A DNA stretch of 64,000 nucleotides from Torymus aiolomorphi (lineage: Eukaryota > Arthropoda > Insecta > Hymenoptera > Torymidae), in contig CM070877.1 in assembly GCA_036365515.1 (NCBI GenBank), positions 10,077,101 to 10,141,100 on the forward strand. Direction: 5' to 3'. This document shows, piece after piece, positions 26,101-40,640 of this stretch (position 1 is the first letter of the stretch; every line of letters begins with the position of its first letter). Below the pieces are notes generated by a model, which was not told where the DNA came from, ran no database searches, and was given only the letters and a program-made list of their open reading frames with translations. The position numbers and the translations under genes were made by a program.

Positions 26101-29100
26101 TCTAAGATTAAAACATTGCTTATTGTTTTGAATTTTACCGTGCAATTCAATAACTAATCGTATTGTGTTTTAAAATACTTTTCTACTTCTGGCCATCACT
26201 TTAACAAATAATTAAAACATGTTATTTATTTTTTTAAGCTACAACCCATAATAATTTGATTATTATTTATTTAATACTTTTCACTTTAATAATTTTCATT
26301 CCAATAATATTCCAATAAATAATGCCTAATTATCAAATAAAAATGCACATTTAATTTTAAACTCTCGCGCCTTTTATCCAAGAGCCAATCACAGATCAAA
26401 TCTATAGAGGCTTCACTTCTTCCGGTCATCACTTTTTTAAGAAGGGAACATACTTACTCATCCACCTGGCCTTGCAATACAAAATCCTTTGTTAAAAAAT
26501 ATAAATAAATTCGACTTCCAATTCACTATCTGTACCTTTTTTTCTTCTCTTCCACATAGGCATCCACACCTGATGGCCCTGACGGCGCTGTTCGGCGAGT
26601 TCGTCGCACACGATCTGGCGCACACACCGCGCATGGGTCTACCGAACGGCGAGCGTCTGCGCTGCTGCGACGTGCCCTACGACCGCTTCCATCCCGAGTG
26701 TTTCCCCATCGCCGCGGAGGATGAGGCCGGCGGGTGCATGGAGTACGCGAGGTCGGCGCCTCATCCCGGTAACGCGCACCAGGTGAGATAAGAAAGATAG
26801 TCAAGCGTGGAATGTGTGCAATGCTTTTGGGAGAGAGATTGGTTAAGAAACACTTTAAAAAGTGGCTCTTATTATGAAACGGTTTAATAAAAATTAAGAC
26901 AGAAGAGATTTCGAACCGTCATATTTAATAAGAAAAATTTTTTTCATAAATAAATGATTTTTTTATGTATAATTATTATTATTATTATTTACTTATGAGC
27001 ATAATCAAGTTAGTTACTTTAATTTAAAAGTTTGTTTCAATCAGTTTAAATTATATAACAATAACGTAATTTTGAAAATAAAGTAATGAAATTTTTCATA
27101 TACTAGTTTAATTATTCAGTTTTAAATACCCAAACTCAAGATTTCAATTTCGAAAATTCAAACATATTAGATTTTGGCGCTTATTCTATAAAGACCAATT
27201 AAATGAGTCAACAACAACCAATCAAAACCGTCTTATTGTGATGACAGATTTCATCCATCACTTTTTTAAGAGAAAACTGTTCTTTTTTTCTGTTTGCATT
27301 TATAGTAATTGTTCAATGTTTAATTAATTTTGGAACACAGGTAGTAGCTTATAATGTAGTATTTAGATCATAAATTCAGATTTTTGTACAAAAAAAATTT
27401 CCCCGCTAAACTCTGAAAGAATTAATTTTTTACATTCTTTCCCAAATCACGCTCGGAATACGCCATTTGTTACCCAACTTTTAGACGTGAAAAAAGGCCC
27501 TTTTCATTCACGTATTGAAAACAAACTTTAATAATAATGTTATTTAATACTCGGCGACATTCACATATAACTGAAAAAACTACACACACATTCTCGCATC
27601 CCTTTCGGTATTCTCCCAAACACTATACCCGTACCTCAAAATCAATCGGATTCCAGCATTCACGTTTCCCCGCCAAACCTCTCCTTTTCATTCCCGAACC
27701 CCTCATGTAGTCCCTACCCCTCCACTTTCCCCCCTGCGCCGCAACTTCCACGCCCAGACGCTAGATGGCAAGGTACCCAGCGTCTCCGTGTTAGAGCCAT
27801 AGGACTCGCCCCTCTCGCAAGTGAGAACGTGCGGCTCGGGGTTCATATAGAGGTGGCCGAGCGACTGAAAGCATACTTACCTGGCGCAGAGGTTACCGTG
27901 ATCAATAAGGCGGTTCCTCCAGGGCGAGGCTCTCCCATTGCACAACGGTTGAGCTGACCCTTGCGAATATCCCTAATGTGGATATCTCGGGCGTATAATT
28001 TTTGTTAGCCGGGACTGCGTTCGCGCTATCCCGTATTATTTAATTCAAACGTAAAAACTTTTAAGTAATATTTAAGTTTTTTAAGTACTTAACTCCTTTA
28101 CAAGTTATATTAACTTGAAGTTAAATACATTTGGTATAAGAGTATCTTTCTGTTTAAGTGTTTATACGTTGTGACGTTCAATAAGTTACTGACAGACGAT
28201 TTCATTTTTTCGGTTATAAATTTATTATTAGTTGGATTTACTTTTTATTATTCAATTTCTTTAGATTTTCTTTATTTGTTGTGTAATAAATATTTTATTA
28301 TGTTGCTTTAACGCTTATCAAAAATAAATATTTTAAATAAAGCTTAAAATATGGGCAGGAACTACAAAGAAAAACTTTCCACTAATAAATTTATAGTATA
28401 AGTTATCGAAAAGTGTCGAAATGTCGAACATTTATTTTTTGAAATTCATTAAAAATATTTGTATGTTTTTTAATCTTACAGTAGGTTATTATATACCTAA
28501 TGCAAATTTTGATTCGGAATGCTAAAATTTTAAAAGAGAATTTTTAACGCCAAGCATTTTATCTAGCAACCAAAGTACTAACATGTACAAAATACCTATA
28601 TTACGTCCTGTACTCATTTATTGATTTACTCTTGATTATAGAGTTTTTAAATTTGGGATAAGGTTCTTGCTTTCTTTAAACTTTGTGATTCATATCTAAA
28701 ATCGGGTTAGAACATGCACGGTGGTATATAAAATATAACCATTGCTCTAAACTATTAACTCAATTGAATGCATATTTTAAAATTACAAAATAATTCGGTT
28801 TTTTGCTCCTACTATATAAATATTAATTTTTTAAGAATGCAAGATACTGTTGGAAGAAGAATCAATACAAAATGTAATCTCAATTGAATCGACATGACAC
28901 CGCCATATGTTTAAAGTTCAGTCATATTGCTGGTTGGCTACCCGCAATTTTTATGCTATACATAATTTTTTGCTCTGTCTATTTTTTGTCGATGTCACCT
29001 GTGTTTTCTTTAATCTTGTTAATTTCTAGATTGTTTACTATTTTCTACTTGCTAATTAACTATCTCTTAAAATTAAATCAAACAATATTCGTTGAAGACT

Positions 29101-32100
29101 TTTGTGAATTATAGTTTTTTAGGTAGCATTTTACTGATTTCCTTGTTTTAATTTTTAGTACATTTCGATACTAGTGCCAATCACGTTCGTATGAGAATGA
29201 TTTTTATCACATGTATCGAACATTATTTTTTAACACTCTTTGCGTAAAGTGATATTTTTGCGCACGCATGTAAACGTAACCGTGCGTAAAAGTGGCACGA
29301 TCTACACAGAGTGTCAAAAAGTTTTTCTGCTTAATATATTTCATTTTCACGTCTTAATTTTTCCGCATTATGTTGTATGGGAATGATTGGGATAAAACGC
29401 AGTCTTATAAAATCTGAATTTCATTCCAATATTGTAAACTTGTGAAATTTCGTTTTAATTCAACTTTTTATTTTTCTGAACAAGTTTAAGATACAAGTAA
29501 TTTGAAAATAACCTTTTTGGAGTTGTAATCGAGATGAGTTTTATGAGGAAGAGTTTATCGATTTTTTAATTCGGACACCGTCTGGCGGAAAAAGGAGTAT
29601 TTTGAGCTTTACAAATTGAAAATTGAAGAAAATAAAGTAAAGAGATTGCATTTGTTTTAACCCCTGAGTTTTTAGAAAAGTTCATCTTATGGAATTTTCA
29701 ATGCTTGATGGCAAAGATTCTTTGCCATCGGCAAAAAAAATTAATATAAATTCTTTGATATTTTATAGAGTTTATGATTTCATACTGAAAACAAGAATTT
29801 TGTTAGTTGTACAATGTCAGTAAATTTCGTAGACGACCTACGTATCTTCATACGAAACAATTTAAGTTATTCCATCCGCGTAAGCAATTCAACCGTTAAA
29901 AGAAGATGGAGATATTTTCAAGTTTACATACAGTACGGAATTCTTGTAATCTTTGCCCCTCTGTTCCTAAACTCAATGGAAAACTATTTTCGATTGTCTG
30001 AGAATTGTAAGGTTTGCTACGTTCTAGCGGCCTTGTGTATAAGTATTCTGGGAAAAAGCAAATTCAATTGAAGTTTTGGCAACATTCGAAAGTCGAAGTT
30101 CTTGAGCAATCGCATTAACCTTTTTCCACTTTACTCTCATGACTTGTACATGTCTTTGATGTATGTACGTACAACTAAACAATAATTAGATAATCTTTAA
30201 AAAGACTATCTTACGTTATATTACACGAATGTATAGAATATTAGAAAACTAATCGCACAATGTGCTTCCGCAGAAAAAATGCTGTAAACTTTTACGATCC
30301 AAGCGGAATGGCCCATTCAGAGTTAATGATCACATTTGCATGAAATCATTTCCATAATTACATTCCAATATGAGCATCGTACATGAGCTTCTTTCAAAAT
30401 CCAACGCATTATCCTCAATCCTATCCCTTTGTCCCTTAATAATTTCCGCCTCGATTTCCCAACGCCCAGAAAAAAGAACCGTCCGACAATGCCACACGAT
30501 TTCTTATATATGCACACAAAAACTCGACGAATTGAGTACACCTACTTATACTTTAATCGGCAGACGTTCGCCACTACAGGTACTAACTACACACACGGTG
30601 AACGGTTTCCGCTTGCATTAAATTCCGCCGTTCCGGTCCGCGCGCCTTATCGCCGCTCGATCATCGGCGAAATGCAAATGCTCGCGTGTATGTGTAGGTG
30701 TACACACATGTGTGTGCGTGTGTAAGGGTTACGTGACTCGCGAGACGGGAAAGCGTTTGCTTTTATTGTCGTCGTAAGTAGTCATCTCATAAGTGGGAAA
30801 CTCGAACGCGATCTTTTTCTTGTCGTATCTGGAGTCATGTTTCTGGGTCGCCGTGGTTGCTGTATGTATGTGGCAGCGTTTTTGAAGATTTTTTTCGAAA
30901 GTGAGAGAGTGGAATGTTTTCGAACTAACAGTTTTGAGGAAAGAATGTAGCTGTAGATAGTAAAATACCGCACTATGCTCAGGTATTGGGTTGAAAATTC
31001 GATACTAAAATACGATCAAGCAGAATTTAATATTATATTCATTGCAGTATTCGATATATAATATATATGGATTTCAAATTCTACGAAAAGAAATTTAAAG
31101 AATATTCCAACACACAGATATCTATTCTTAGAGCCAAAACCGCAGAAAAACTATAATATCTACGCATCATCTCACTTCTCGTCACGCGAATTCTCAAAAT
31201 TCCATTTACAATCCGAAAACAATCACACTAGCAGAAATTATTATCACCTTGAAGCGTCGCTCAAGGCTCTCCGCAAAATTAACGCATATTACTCCCGCAC
31301 GACTTCCACGAAAATTAGAACCGCGCGCGACATTGACCTAATGGCGAATCAGGAAGCGAGGAATAATTATCAGACTCATTACTCACGCACGTGTACGCAC
31401 ATCCCGTTAGTAGCCCGCGCGAGCTTTAACGCGCTCCAGATCGCCGGTTTCTTTTCGAAAAGCCTGAAGTGCAATTATGGCTTTCTAGTGCGGAGAGGAA
31501 AAAGAGGAAGGAGCGAACGGCGCATTCGACATTCGCGCGTGCGCGAGAAAGTTTAATGATTTATCGGTGGTTTTTGAAGAAGATGCCGGTGGTCTTTTGT
31601 TTCGTATATAAATGGGTATGAAAGATCGGTTTTGTAATTGATTTTTTAATTACGGGTTGTTTATGTGAGGGGTAAAAGTGTTTCTGAAGATGCCAATTTT
31701 TGGAGTCTTTTGATGACATGTACTTTTCAGAAATTCAACTTCACTGTATCATGTATAAGATCCTAAAAAATTGTTTTTTTTTTCTTTTTATAAATTCTAG
31801 AAAAAATTTGTTGCAAATAATATTTCAAGTGCAATGTATACGTGAAGATGATCATTACTTTAAAATAACGTTTTTAACGTTATTATATTCATACTAAATT
31901 CAAATACTATTTTGCATTATACCATTTCTCTTCTCAATTATTTTTAACTATCGGACAATTAAATAAATAAATGCATTTTCCATCAACTACAACGACAATT
32001 TCACCATCAGTTCACGCTCCACAGGTCGTCATTCCTCTCCACAACCCAATCACCCATTTTCTTTCCTTTCTTTTTGCAATCCTATAGTCGCGCAGCATCG

Positions 32101-35100
32101 AATCTTCACTTCTAGCGGCGATTTCCCAATCGTAAAACGCTTCAACCCAGTTCCACACTTTGATCCTCACTCCCCGCGCTCGTTAAATATCGAAAACTTC
32201 GCGCGGCACGGTTTTATTGCCCCGTGCGTTCGCGCGCGGACAAACGGAGTGGAAAAAAGCTGACCCCGTTCGCCGCGCAGTAAGTATGAAGATGAAGAGA
32301 GCGACAAAAAAAGAGCGACACGAGGCGAAAGTCAAGGGGCCGTAAAACGCGCAGAAAAGCGTCTCTGTGTGCGTTTCGCGCGTGGGACGGTGACGAAACG
32401 TGACGCTGTATATATGGTACAATTGTGTTGGTTTTCGAGGTTTCAGAGCATTGTAATTGGATGTGTGTAAATCAAAGTGGTATAACTAATCGACGATGTA
32501 ATTTAAAGCGAGGGTAGAGCATGTAATTGCGGGTAATTGTGGAAAAGGGAGCAATGGATTTCGCATGATTTTACTGTTATTACGGTATAGTAGGTATATA
32601 GTATGTGTATACGGTGTGTCAGTTTTGTCTTTGCCTACTTATCTGTTCTATGTAGTTAGATAAAAGTGATGTTTGCAGAATGATACTGCGTTTCCGATTC
32701 GTTTCTCAATCTTCTGTCAATTTTTTTTCGAGGAGGTTATTAATGCCTGATTTTACGAGCGTTCGAGTAGGTATTGTCTGCGTAGGTATAAATAATATAG
32801 ATAAGGTAAACTGTAAAAAAATTAAGAGGTAATTGTATGTTATGAATGGTTAATTCAATAGTCTTAAAACAATCATTGCAAACGTTAACCCGGCAGAAAA
32901 TTACCCAAGAATAAATGGGGAATATAATTTCCTTCTTTTAAGAGCTCAAAGTGTATGTTTGTAGGAAATGACTATAGTAAACGCGATTTTTTCCCGTAAA
33001 AGATGTAAATTTTCTATCTACTTTGTATGTAACTTATTACAACAAATATACTTTTATTAGCTATTAGTTTTTCAATCATTGTCGATAACTCTTTTCCGAA
33101 AATTTTTCATTGACATTACCAACATCACGCGGAATTTCATATTATAAATAGTGTTAAATATTAAATAACTTTTAAAATTTTTTCTGATAAACAAATACTT
33201 TTTCTTTCTCGTATAAAATCATGAAACATGCTCTTTAAAGCAGAACAAATAAAAAGTCCCTAGATTAATCCCTAGATTAAATAATCCATATTCCTCTTTT
33301 TCACTAATATTACTACTCATCGGCCTATTCATTCATCAACAGCCTTAAAAATCGTTTTAACCCTTATGCCGCCAGGGTTGCAAGCTAGGACCGCGTCAGC
33401 AGATCAATCAGGCGACGTCGTACCTGGACCTGTCGCCCCTGTACGGCAGCTCAGAGGACCGGGCGCACGCGTTGCGCTCGGGTCAGGGCGGCCTGCTCAA
33501 CACGCAGCGCAAGAATCTGCCGATGCCCTCGCATGACTCGCGCAGCTGTCGCCTCGAGAGCCGCGCCTTTCCCTGCTTCTTCAGCGGCGACTCTAGGGTC
33601 AACGAGCATCCCGGCCTCGCGCTCATGCACGTGATGTTCCTCAGGTGAGATTATACGTTTGTTTAGGTGGCTCTTTTTTGTTTTCGTAGCGAATTTCGAC
33701 TCTGCCAATTTAAGAGTGATTGGTAGTGAACGTTAATTTTTAAATGGCAGAGATTTTCTGAATAACTATGGATTGGAGCACGATAATCAATACTGGTAAT
33801 AAATACTTTGTGCGGCAGTTGGAGTTTATAAAACGTATATCCCTATGATAATATGTTTAATTTGTAAATAAAAAATAAATATATAAATCATACTTTTAAA
33901 GGAGATAAATCGTTTTCGATCCATAAGAGAGTTTATTATTTATTTGAGTTGTACAAAACAAAAAAAAAATCAAAGAAATATATGAGTAGCAAATAAATTA
34001 GATGTAGTTCCAGAATACAATATTTTTTATTTCGAAACTAGGGTGACTTTACCAGTCAGTGAAGGAATAAGGAAATTTCAATTTTTGTTATTTAGTTAAG
34101 AGAATTAAAAATGCGTCTTTACGTCAGTGACAAAATTTTAGACAAAGAATAAAAGTATAAATTTTGTTTAAAAGAAATCTGTAAATATTTACTAAAAACC
34201 AGTAAATGAACGCGCGATCTTAGTATCTAAATACGTTTTTATGATTTTATTCTTAACAAGATAATTTCTTTTATGCAGAATTTCTTTATGTAAAATGAAA
34301 TAAAAATTTTCAAAGATTCGAAAATTGTCGGCATGTTAGATAAACAATACACAGAAAGCTTGATATTTTCATATATTTAAAGAAAATGTTCGTTAACTGG
34401 TGACTGTTTGGATATTGGTGAAATCACCCTATTTGATCAAAAGTTGATTTGATGCCTTGTTTCTATTACTTTGAAAAAAAACAAAAAATTAACACAATAA
34501 GAAACAAATTCCCTTATCTTGTACAGCTTTCTGTTTTTCTTTCGTAATTGATTGCGCCATCTAGTGGCCAAAAATAAACTATTTTTCTTCTTGTTGTTCA
34601 AAGAAAAATTATGAAAAATTCCAAAATCTGCAACTAATCTTAATTAAATGCGTCCTAACTAATAAGTAGGTATCTAATATTAACACTTTGGTTTTAAAGA
34701 TTCTTCTTGGAGTCTTACTCAGAAACAATAACATCAGTCACTTTCTATACCTTACCGAACATAAATAAACAAATTCGAACGAATTTTTAGGGAGCACAAC
34801 CGCTTAGCGGAGGATTTGCAACACATCAACCCGCACTGGGACGACGAGCGTCTTTACCAGGAGGCGCGGCGCATCAACATCGCCGAGATGCAGCACGTGA
34901 CCTACGGCGAGTTCCTGCCCGTCGTCCTCGGCGAGGCCGCGCTCGACGAGTAAGTCGCGTACATATATTTAAGTACGAGGAAACTCGACGTATACAGACG
35001 AACGACTATAAGTACATTGTAACGTACGCTCAACTTTCACCAGGCGCGAGCGTTAGGGTCGCGCGCATGCGTGTATATGTATATGCATATACATACATGC

Positions 35101-38100
35101 GACGATTACATAAAATTATTTTATAACCGTTTGAACTCCGACGGGCAAAAAAAAAACGCTAACGTTCGAAGTTGTCGGGATTGTGCGGAGTGTGTAAGCG
35201 AGTTTGAGAGACTGGATTTGAGCTGTATATAGAGGTAAATGAGTTCGATATTATAAATGTTGGACTTGTATATTATGCAGAGTGAGATATGCTGGTAGCA
35301 AACGGAATCCTTTTATTGTAAGAAGAAAAAGATCTTAATTTTGTTGGGAAAATTAATTTAACGATTTTTATTTTGAATTATCTCGTAAATAGTTGCTACC
35401 AGACCGGTTTTATAGGAATTCTTAATTTATCACTAGTATAAACAGACTGCAAGCATATTTAGAAGTACGTCACAAAATATTTTACTTTTAACCGAAACAT
35501 TCCATCTCTGATAGGAAAAAAAAACAAATTATTCAACTTTAACCTTGGTACCTAAAACAATTTATCGACAAACTTTCTTATTTTTAAAACTCGCAGACTT
35601 TTTTTCTCATTAACGACTGAATTACTTATTCGAAAAGTTGATGACAGTTACGTAATGACGAAACAGAAAAAAAGCTATTCATTTATATACAATCCTTAAT
35701 TCCACTTCTCATTACTTCCGTCCCAACAGCTACGACTTGCGGCTACAGCACCGGGGCTACTTCACGGGCTACGACTCGCGGGTGGACGCGACGATGGATA
35801 ACGCGGCGGCCTCCGCGGGCCTCTTCTTCGTCGCCGCCCTGACCCCGAAGACGCTCGACCTCGTCGACACGCAGAGCGAGCAGAAGTCCGGCGAGAGATC
35901 ACTGCTGTCGGCGTTCTACGCGCCGCAGGAGCTCTACGAGGCCGGGGCCATCGATAGGCTGATTGCTGGCGCCACTGGTGAGATATCAGATTTCTCTGAT
36001 TTTGTAGTAAAATTGTATAAGGTGTACGTGTGGGGTAAAGAAAAAATGATGATTGAAATGTAGGTTTCGTGTACAGGTATAGTTGTTTGAAGGCGGCTGA
36101 AATTGGATAAAATTATTTTTTATTTGGAAATGTGTCAAGGAAAAATTGAAATTTACGATCCAAAGTATAAAATGAAAACGAAATTCAAGCAGAAGCCTGA
36201 CTGTAGTTATTTAAAAACATCACTTTCAAAAATGTAATTTTGATTTAGTGCCTCTATAAAAACTGATGCATTCAAAGTCGCTTTCACAATAAGTACGTGT
36301 TTTAGATGAACATTGCATTTAAAAAATCTGATCCAGACAGTACTTCCATAGAGCAATGTTTTGGAATCTCTTTTAACGATTACATATGTTTCAAAATCGG
36401 AAAAAAATTCTCAATACGAAGGATTTTACGACGAAATGCTAATGGGAATTCCATTTATTGCCTTTCAATATTACGAAAAAAAAAGAGTGAGCGCACGCGT
36501 TATAGTAATTTTATAGAACAATCACATGTATTACGAAATAAGCACTTTATTGAATGTGTAATTCCCATTAAATGAATCGATATTTTGTAACGTAGCTTTA
36601 TTTCTCATGTTTGAACTAATAATTATTAATAATTCTAACTTTCTGATAAATTTGTTTCTCAAACATCAAAGTATTCACCAATTAGCTTCTAGGATCTATA
36701 ATGATTACAAAATTCCTTCAATGACACAGTTCGATCTCATTATATTCATCGCACCCATTCGCTTCAGTCCAAACCAGTATAAAATTAAAAACAAAAAGAA
36801 AAAATATCTAACGACCCCATCCCAATTTCCCTCTCAGCTGGCCACTCGCGCAAACCTCTACCACCGAGTCTGAACGAAGTCCTCGTCGAGCGCTACTTCC
36901 ACGACGGCAAGTCGCGCGAGGCCCCGGTCGACTACGCCGCGCAGATAATCCAGCAGGGCCGTGACCACGGATTGCCGCCGTACGTCGAGTGGCGTGGTAC
37001 CTGCAATCTGCCGGAGGTAACGAGCTTCAAGGACCTCGAGGGCACAGTAGCGAGGGACGTCATCGATCGGTTGCAGGGAGTCTACAGGTGGGTCGATGTT
37101 TTTCTTATTAGGTTAATTTCAGGAAAATAAGCGAGTGTTTCAACAGAAGCTGGCTGAATTGTTGTACGATTTCTACCAGATAAGTGCCCTGGTAAAAGAT
37201 TAACGATATTTTATGATTGTATAGGAATTGTACGATTTCTACCAGATAAGTGCCCTGGTAAAAGATTAACGATATTTTATAGTTAACGTGTTAATAAAAT
37301 GAAAACATTTTTAAGACAAATCAATATGTAACAATGACACAATTCACCTAATAGTATTACTAAAAATATCAATTTTGTCAAATGCTTATCTTTTTATTAT
37401 CAAATAAAAGCAGAACATATGGTTCTCATAGCCTTAAAGTTGGTTAAGAAATAAGTAGCTTCAAGGTGGTAGCCTTCTAAAAAGTTAAATAAAAAGTTAA
37501 CTAACCACCTGAGAAGCGTAAATTCCAAAAATATCCAATTATTTAGACTTTAATACAGTTTCTAAAAAAAAACATTTCCTCGCATACGATTTCTTAAACA
37601 CCATGTTCCATTGATTCCGCAGAAAAGTGAACGAGATCGACCTGGTGACGGGCGCGCTATCGGAGGCCCCAGTCGTCGGCTCAGTTCTAGGCCCTACGTT
37701 CACCTGCCTCCTCGGAAGGACCTTCCGAAATGCCAAGATAGGTAACTTCACGAATCTCACATATACCGTAAGCTTACGATTTTACGTATGCGATAATTTG
37801 TTGTTGTCCGGCAGGCGATCGGTACTGGTACGAGAACGGAAAGACTCCAGGCGCGTTTACGGTGGAGCAGCTGCAGGAGATTCGCAAGACGACGATGGCG
37901 CGGATACTCTGCGACAACGGGGACAGGCTGAAGCGCATGCAGCCGAGGGCGTTCCTACTCAAAGATAGGTTCCTGTAAGTCGTTCAATTGGTGGGCCTCA
38001 ATTCGGCACTAGTTTTGTGAATTGAAAAAAAAGGAACAAAAATGGGAGATGAAAAATGTTTCATTGTAATTATTTTACTCGCGTGGTTGTTCTTTTGGAA

Positions 38101-38437
38101 AGGAAAGTCTGTAACCCAACGAAAAGTATGATTATTAAATATATCTGATTGTTATTTTATTTTCTGGAACCAACATTTTAAATGTGAGCCTATTTCTGTT
38201 GAATTTTAAGTTTTCATTTTTTTATATAATTATTCTGAGCTTCTTCTCATCTTTTTTTTTCTAAATATAATTATTCTGTTTGTCATGTTCTCTCTGTACA
38301 AATGAAAGTTAGATACATAATTCTTAACAAACTTCCAAACCATCTTTATTTCCAGAAACAACATGGAAAACTGCACCCTCTACAAGATCAACGACATGAA
38401 CCTGCTGTTCTGGAAGGAGAAGCCGCTGGCCTCCTAA
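23116..38437 (+). CDS. Heme-peroxidase family gene, probably inactive; 5' end not found
   Basis: Ten consecutive exons keep frame: 23116-23428, 24332-24573, 26560-26782, 33376-33644, 34791-34949, 35730-35977, 36838-37087, 37623-37741, 37815-37974 and 38356-38437 (stop TAA). Conserved marks of animal heme peroxidases are [37 protein letters not shown], the catalytic-Arg block [38 protein letters not shown] and DRYWYEN. Two key positions differ. The usual D-H-D at the distal side is A-H-D (Ala at 26606-26608), and the proximal heme-ligand His of the FGHS motif is Ala (35833-35835). This suggests a peroxidase-fold protein without normal enzyme activity. The signal peptide/start exon is outside what I can identify. 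AATAAA at 39230 is the likely polyA signal. Confidence 0.88.
26783..33375 (+). other. 6.6-kb peroxidase intron carrying a U1 gene
   Basis: AT-rich intron between peroxidase exons 3 and 4. Apart from the U1-like snRNA at 27873-28034 I see no conserved element or convincing frame. Other long introns (24574-26559, 33645-34790, 35978-36837) are likewise AT-rich and empty. Confidence 0.6.
27873..28034 (+). ncRNA. U1: U1 snRNA (gene or divergent variant)
   Basis: The 162-nt sequence begins ATACTTACCTGGCG, the 5' splice-site recognition end. It contains the U1A-loop ATTGCAC, the CCTAATGTGG stem-loop III, an Sm site ATAATTTTTGTTAG and the GACTGCGTTCGCGC final hairpin, in order and at normal spacing. 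In stem-loop I the usual U1-70K loop GATCA(C/T)GAAG reads GATCAATAAG (27900-27909), a departure in a highly conserved site. A CAAACGTAAAAACTT stretch downstream could be the 3' box. No promoter PSE could be verified, so expression is uncertain. Confidence 0.85.
37164..37280. repeat. 66-bp tandem duplication in a peroxidase intron
   Basis: Two near-identical copies (from 37164 and from 37230) contain the inverted motif TACCAG...CTGGTA. Confidence 0.75.
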
Positions 38438-39250
38438 ACCTATTTCCTCGCTCTATGCCATCGACCTGCATTTTCCTCCATCCTGCCGGCACCGCAGTGC
38501 ATTCTCCAAGAAAAGGGGAAAAAACAAGAACAAACGTTATGCTCACGTCGGAGGAGCAACTCGAATACTCAGTAGCGCTTAGGTTCGATTCTCGAACGCA
38601 TATAGTTTTTTTTCTCTCCGTCCTCGCCCTCCGAGATTTGTGTCTGTGTGTGTAAAGAGGCAGGAAGTTGCGTTGTCCAATTGCCGTCGTTTTTTTTTCT
38701 CTCTTACTTCGGTCGTTGCGGCACGACGAGACAACAACGCGAGGATTATTATCGCAATTAACGTGAAGTAGCTTAGTTCTAATGGAGCCCGCAAGGCTCT
38801 AATGGAATATATCGGATCGGACCAAGAGTGTCGAAATCGCGAAGGTTCTTGTAGACTATCAGTGTTTCGTGAAATTATTTTAGCGTTAAGTGCGATACTT
38901 CGATCGGAGATGCGTAGCGTAGAGATGTAGGTGCATGCATCTGAAAAATTCTCGAGACGCTATTATATTAGAGTAATTTTATTTGTTTATTATTTAGTGG
39001 TTTGCCGCAATGTCCGCAGTAATAAATTTAAACACTGCCCAGAGTTATACAGTTCGAACATTATTCTACGATAGCATCGAATCTTCACTTCTATTTTAAA
39101 TAACGAAAAGTGCATTTGAAAATAGAGAATTTTACGCACACATTATTACTAGGGAATTAGTATAAATATATTTTTTAATCGATTGTATCTATTCGTAGAC
39201 TCTATTGTTGAATCTTCTGTAAATAATCTAATAAATTGTTTGTTTTAAGG
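38438..39250 (+). other. Peroxidase 3' UTR (probable)
   Basis: Non-coding stretch from the stop codon to AATAAA at 39230-39235, followed by the GT-rich TTGTTTGTTTT. Confidence 0.55.
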
Positions 39251-40640
39251 TTACACAAAAGCATTTGTTATTTTTAATTACACCTGGTTTTGTAAAGCAA
39301 AGTGAAATCCTTGCAACATCTCGATATTAAAAAGAAATTACAATCAATTTTGAAAGTGGATGTAAAAAAATGCCATTAAATCACAATCACATGATTAAGA
39401 AACTGTATCTTAATTCGCATTGAAGATTTCACAAAAAAACTGAATAATATAGACGACTATTTCTCTTAGGCGGATAATGCTTAGAATTTTAAAAACGCTA
39501 TGAAGGCCGTCGGCATAGTGCCAAAATTAACAATTGAAATAAGTTGTTGAATGGTTTTGGCATAATTTAATTTTTTTTTTCTTTTTAATCGCCTTTCTGT
39601 TTTTTTAATGTGACGTAAGAGAATTTAATCCACACCCACTTAACAAACATCTGATATTTATTAAATTTCATTATAACTAGTGTTCTATTTCGACTTTATT
39701 TAGAACGCCGAAAGTTTTCAAGAAATCTGAAATACAAAAATACCAAAATACCAAAATCTCTAATTGTAAAGTAGCAATTCTACACTGCCTGTCAGCTCCT
39801 GAAAAAAATCATTCAATGCCAAATCGCGAAAGCAAGGGGGCGAATTTGCATACAAACGCATTCCTCGAAAAACAATTATCGGAGAATTTCGGCGTCGCAA
39901 TCGTGCGCGTGCGCGAAAGGGAGAAAAACAATGGGCCAGGCGCGCGTGCGAGTCGCCTTTTTGATCCGACGATGATTGCGCAACGCGCAATGAGAGCCGG
40001 ATAAGACTATATATACCGCGAGCGTAAAAGGTAAGTTTGAATTCCCCGCTTTTTACGAAAATTAGGCATTTCACGGCTAATAATAGTGCGTTTGAGAATT
40101 TGAAGGGTAATGGCGGTGCTGTAGCTAAGTTGTTGCGAGAAATTATTGGGTAAGCCCGTATTCAATTGGCATTTCAGAAAAATAGCTTTTTTGGTGATAA
40201 AATATAGTGTTGTTCAAGTGTTGCTGAATGGAAGAAAATGTAAATTGCTGTTATGTGAATTGATAATGAATGAAAATTTAAGGTTGAACCTGTGAGGTCA
40301 CGTTTGATATGTTTGATCCTTTATTATTTCGGTATTTAATTAGATCTATAAAATTTTCCTAAATGACATTATTTCTAATGAATTAGAAAAAAAAATAAAT
40401 ATAAATTTAATATAAATTTTTCACTCTAGCAAACATGTGAAATATCTAAAGGAAAAAAGATTATTTTGCCAAAACCGCAGTAAGTTACATGCTATAAATA
40501 ATATATAACAAAAAAAAACATTATTAAATGTCTTTTTTAACTTACCTTATTTCTTGACTCAGCTTCTCGATGAAACAAAAAAAAACAACAAACTTAACGT
40601 AAACCAAAGAAAAAAGACATCTCTGTATTATTAACAAACT
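39251..40640. other. Intergenic region between convergent genes
   Basis: AT-rich, no credible frame or RNA gene. It separates the peroxidase 3' end from the presumed distal end of the minus-strand CPEB transcript. Confidence 0.45.

Noticed and set aside
28884..30071. Hydrophobic short open frames in the large intron
   Set aside because: AT-rich chance frames within an intron; no signals supporting genes.
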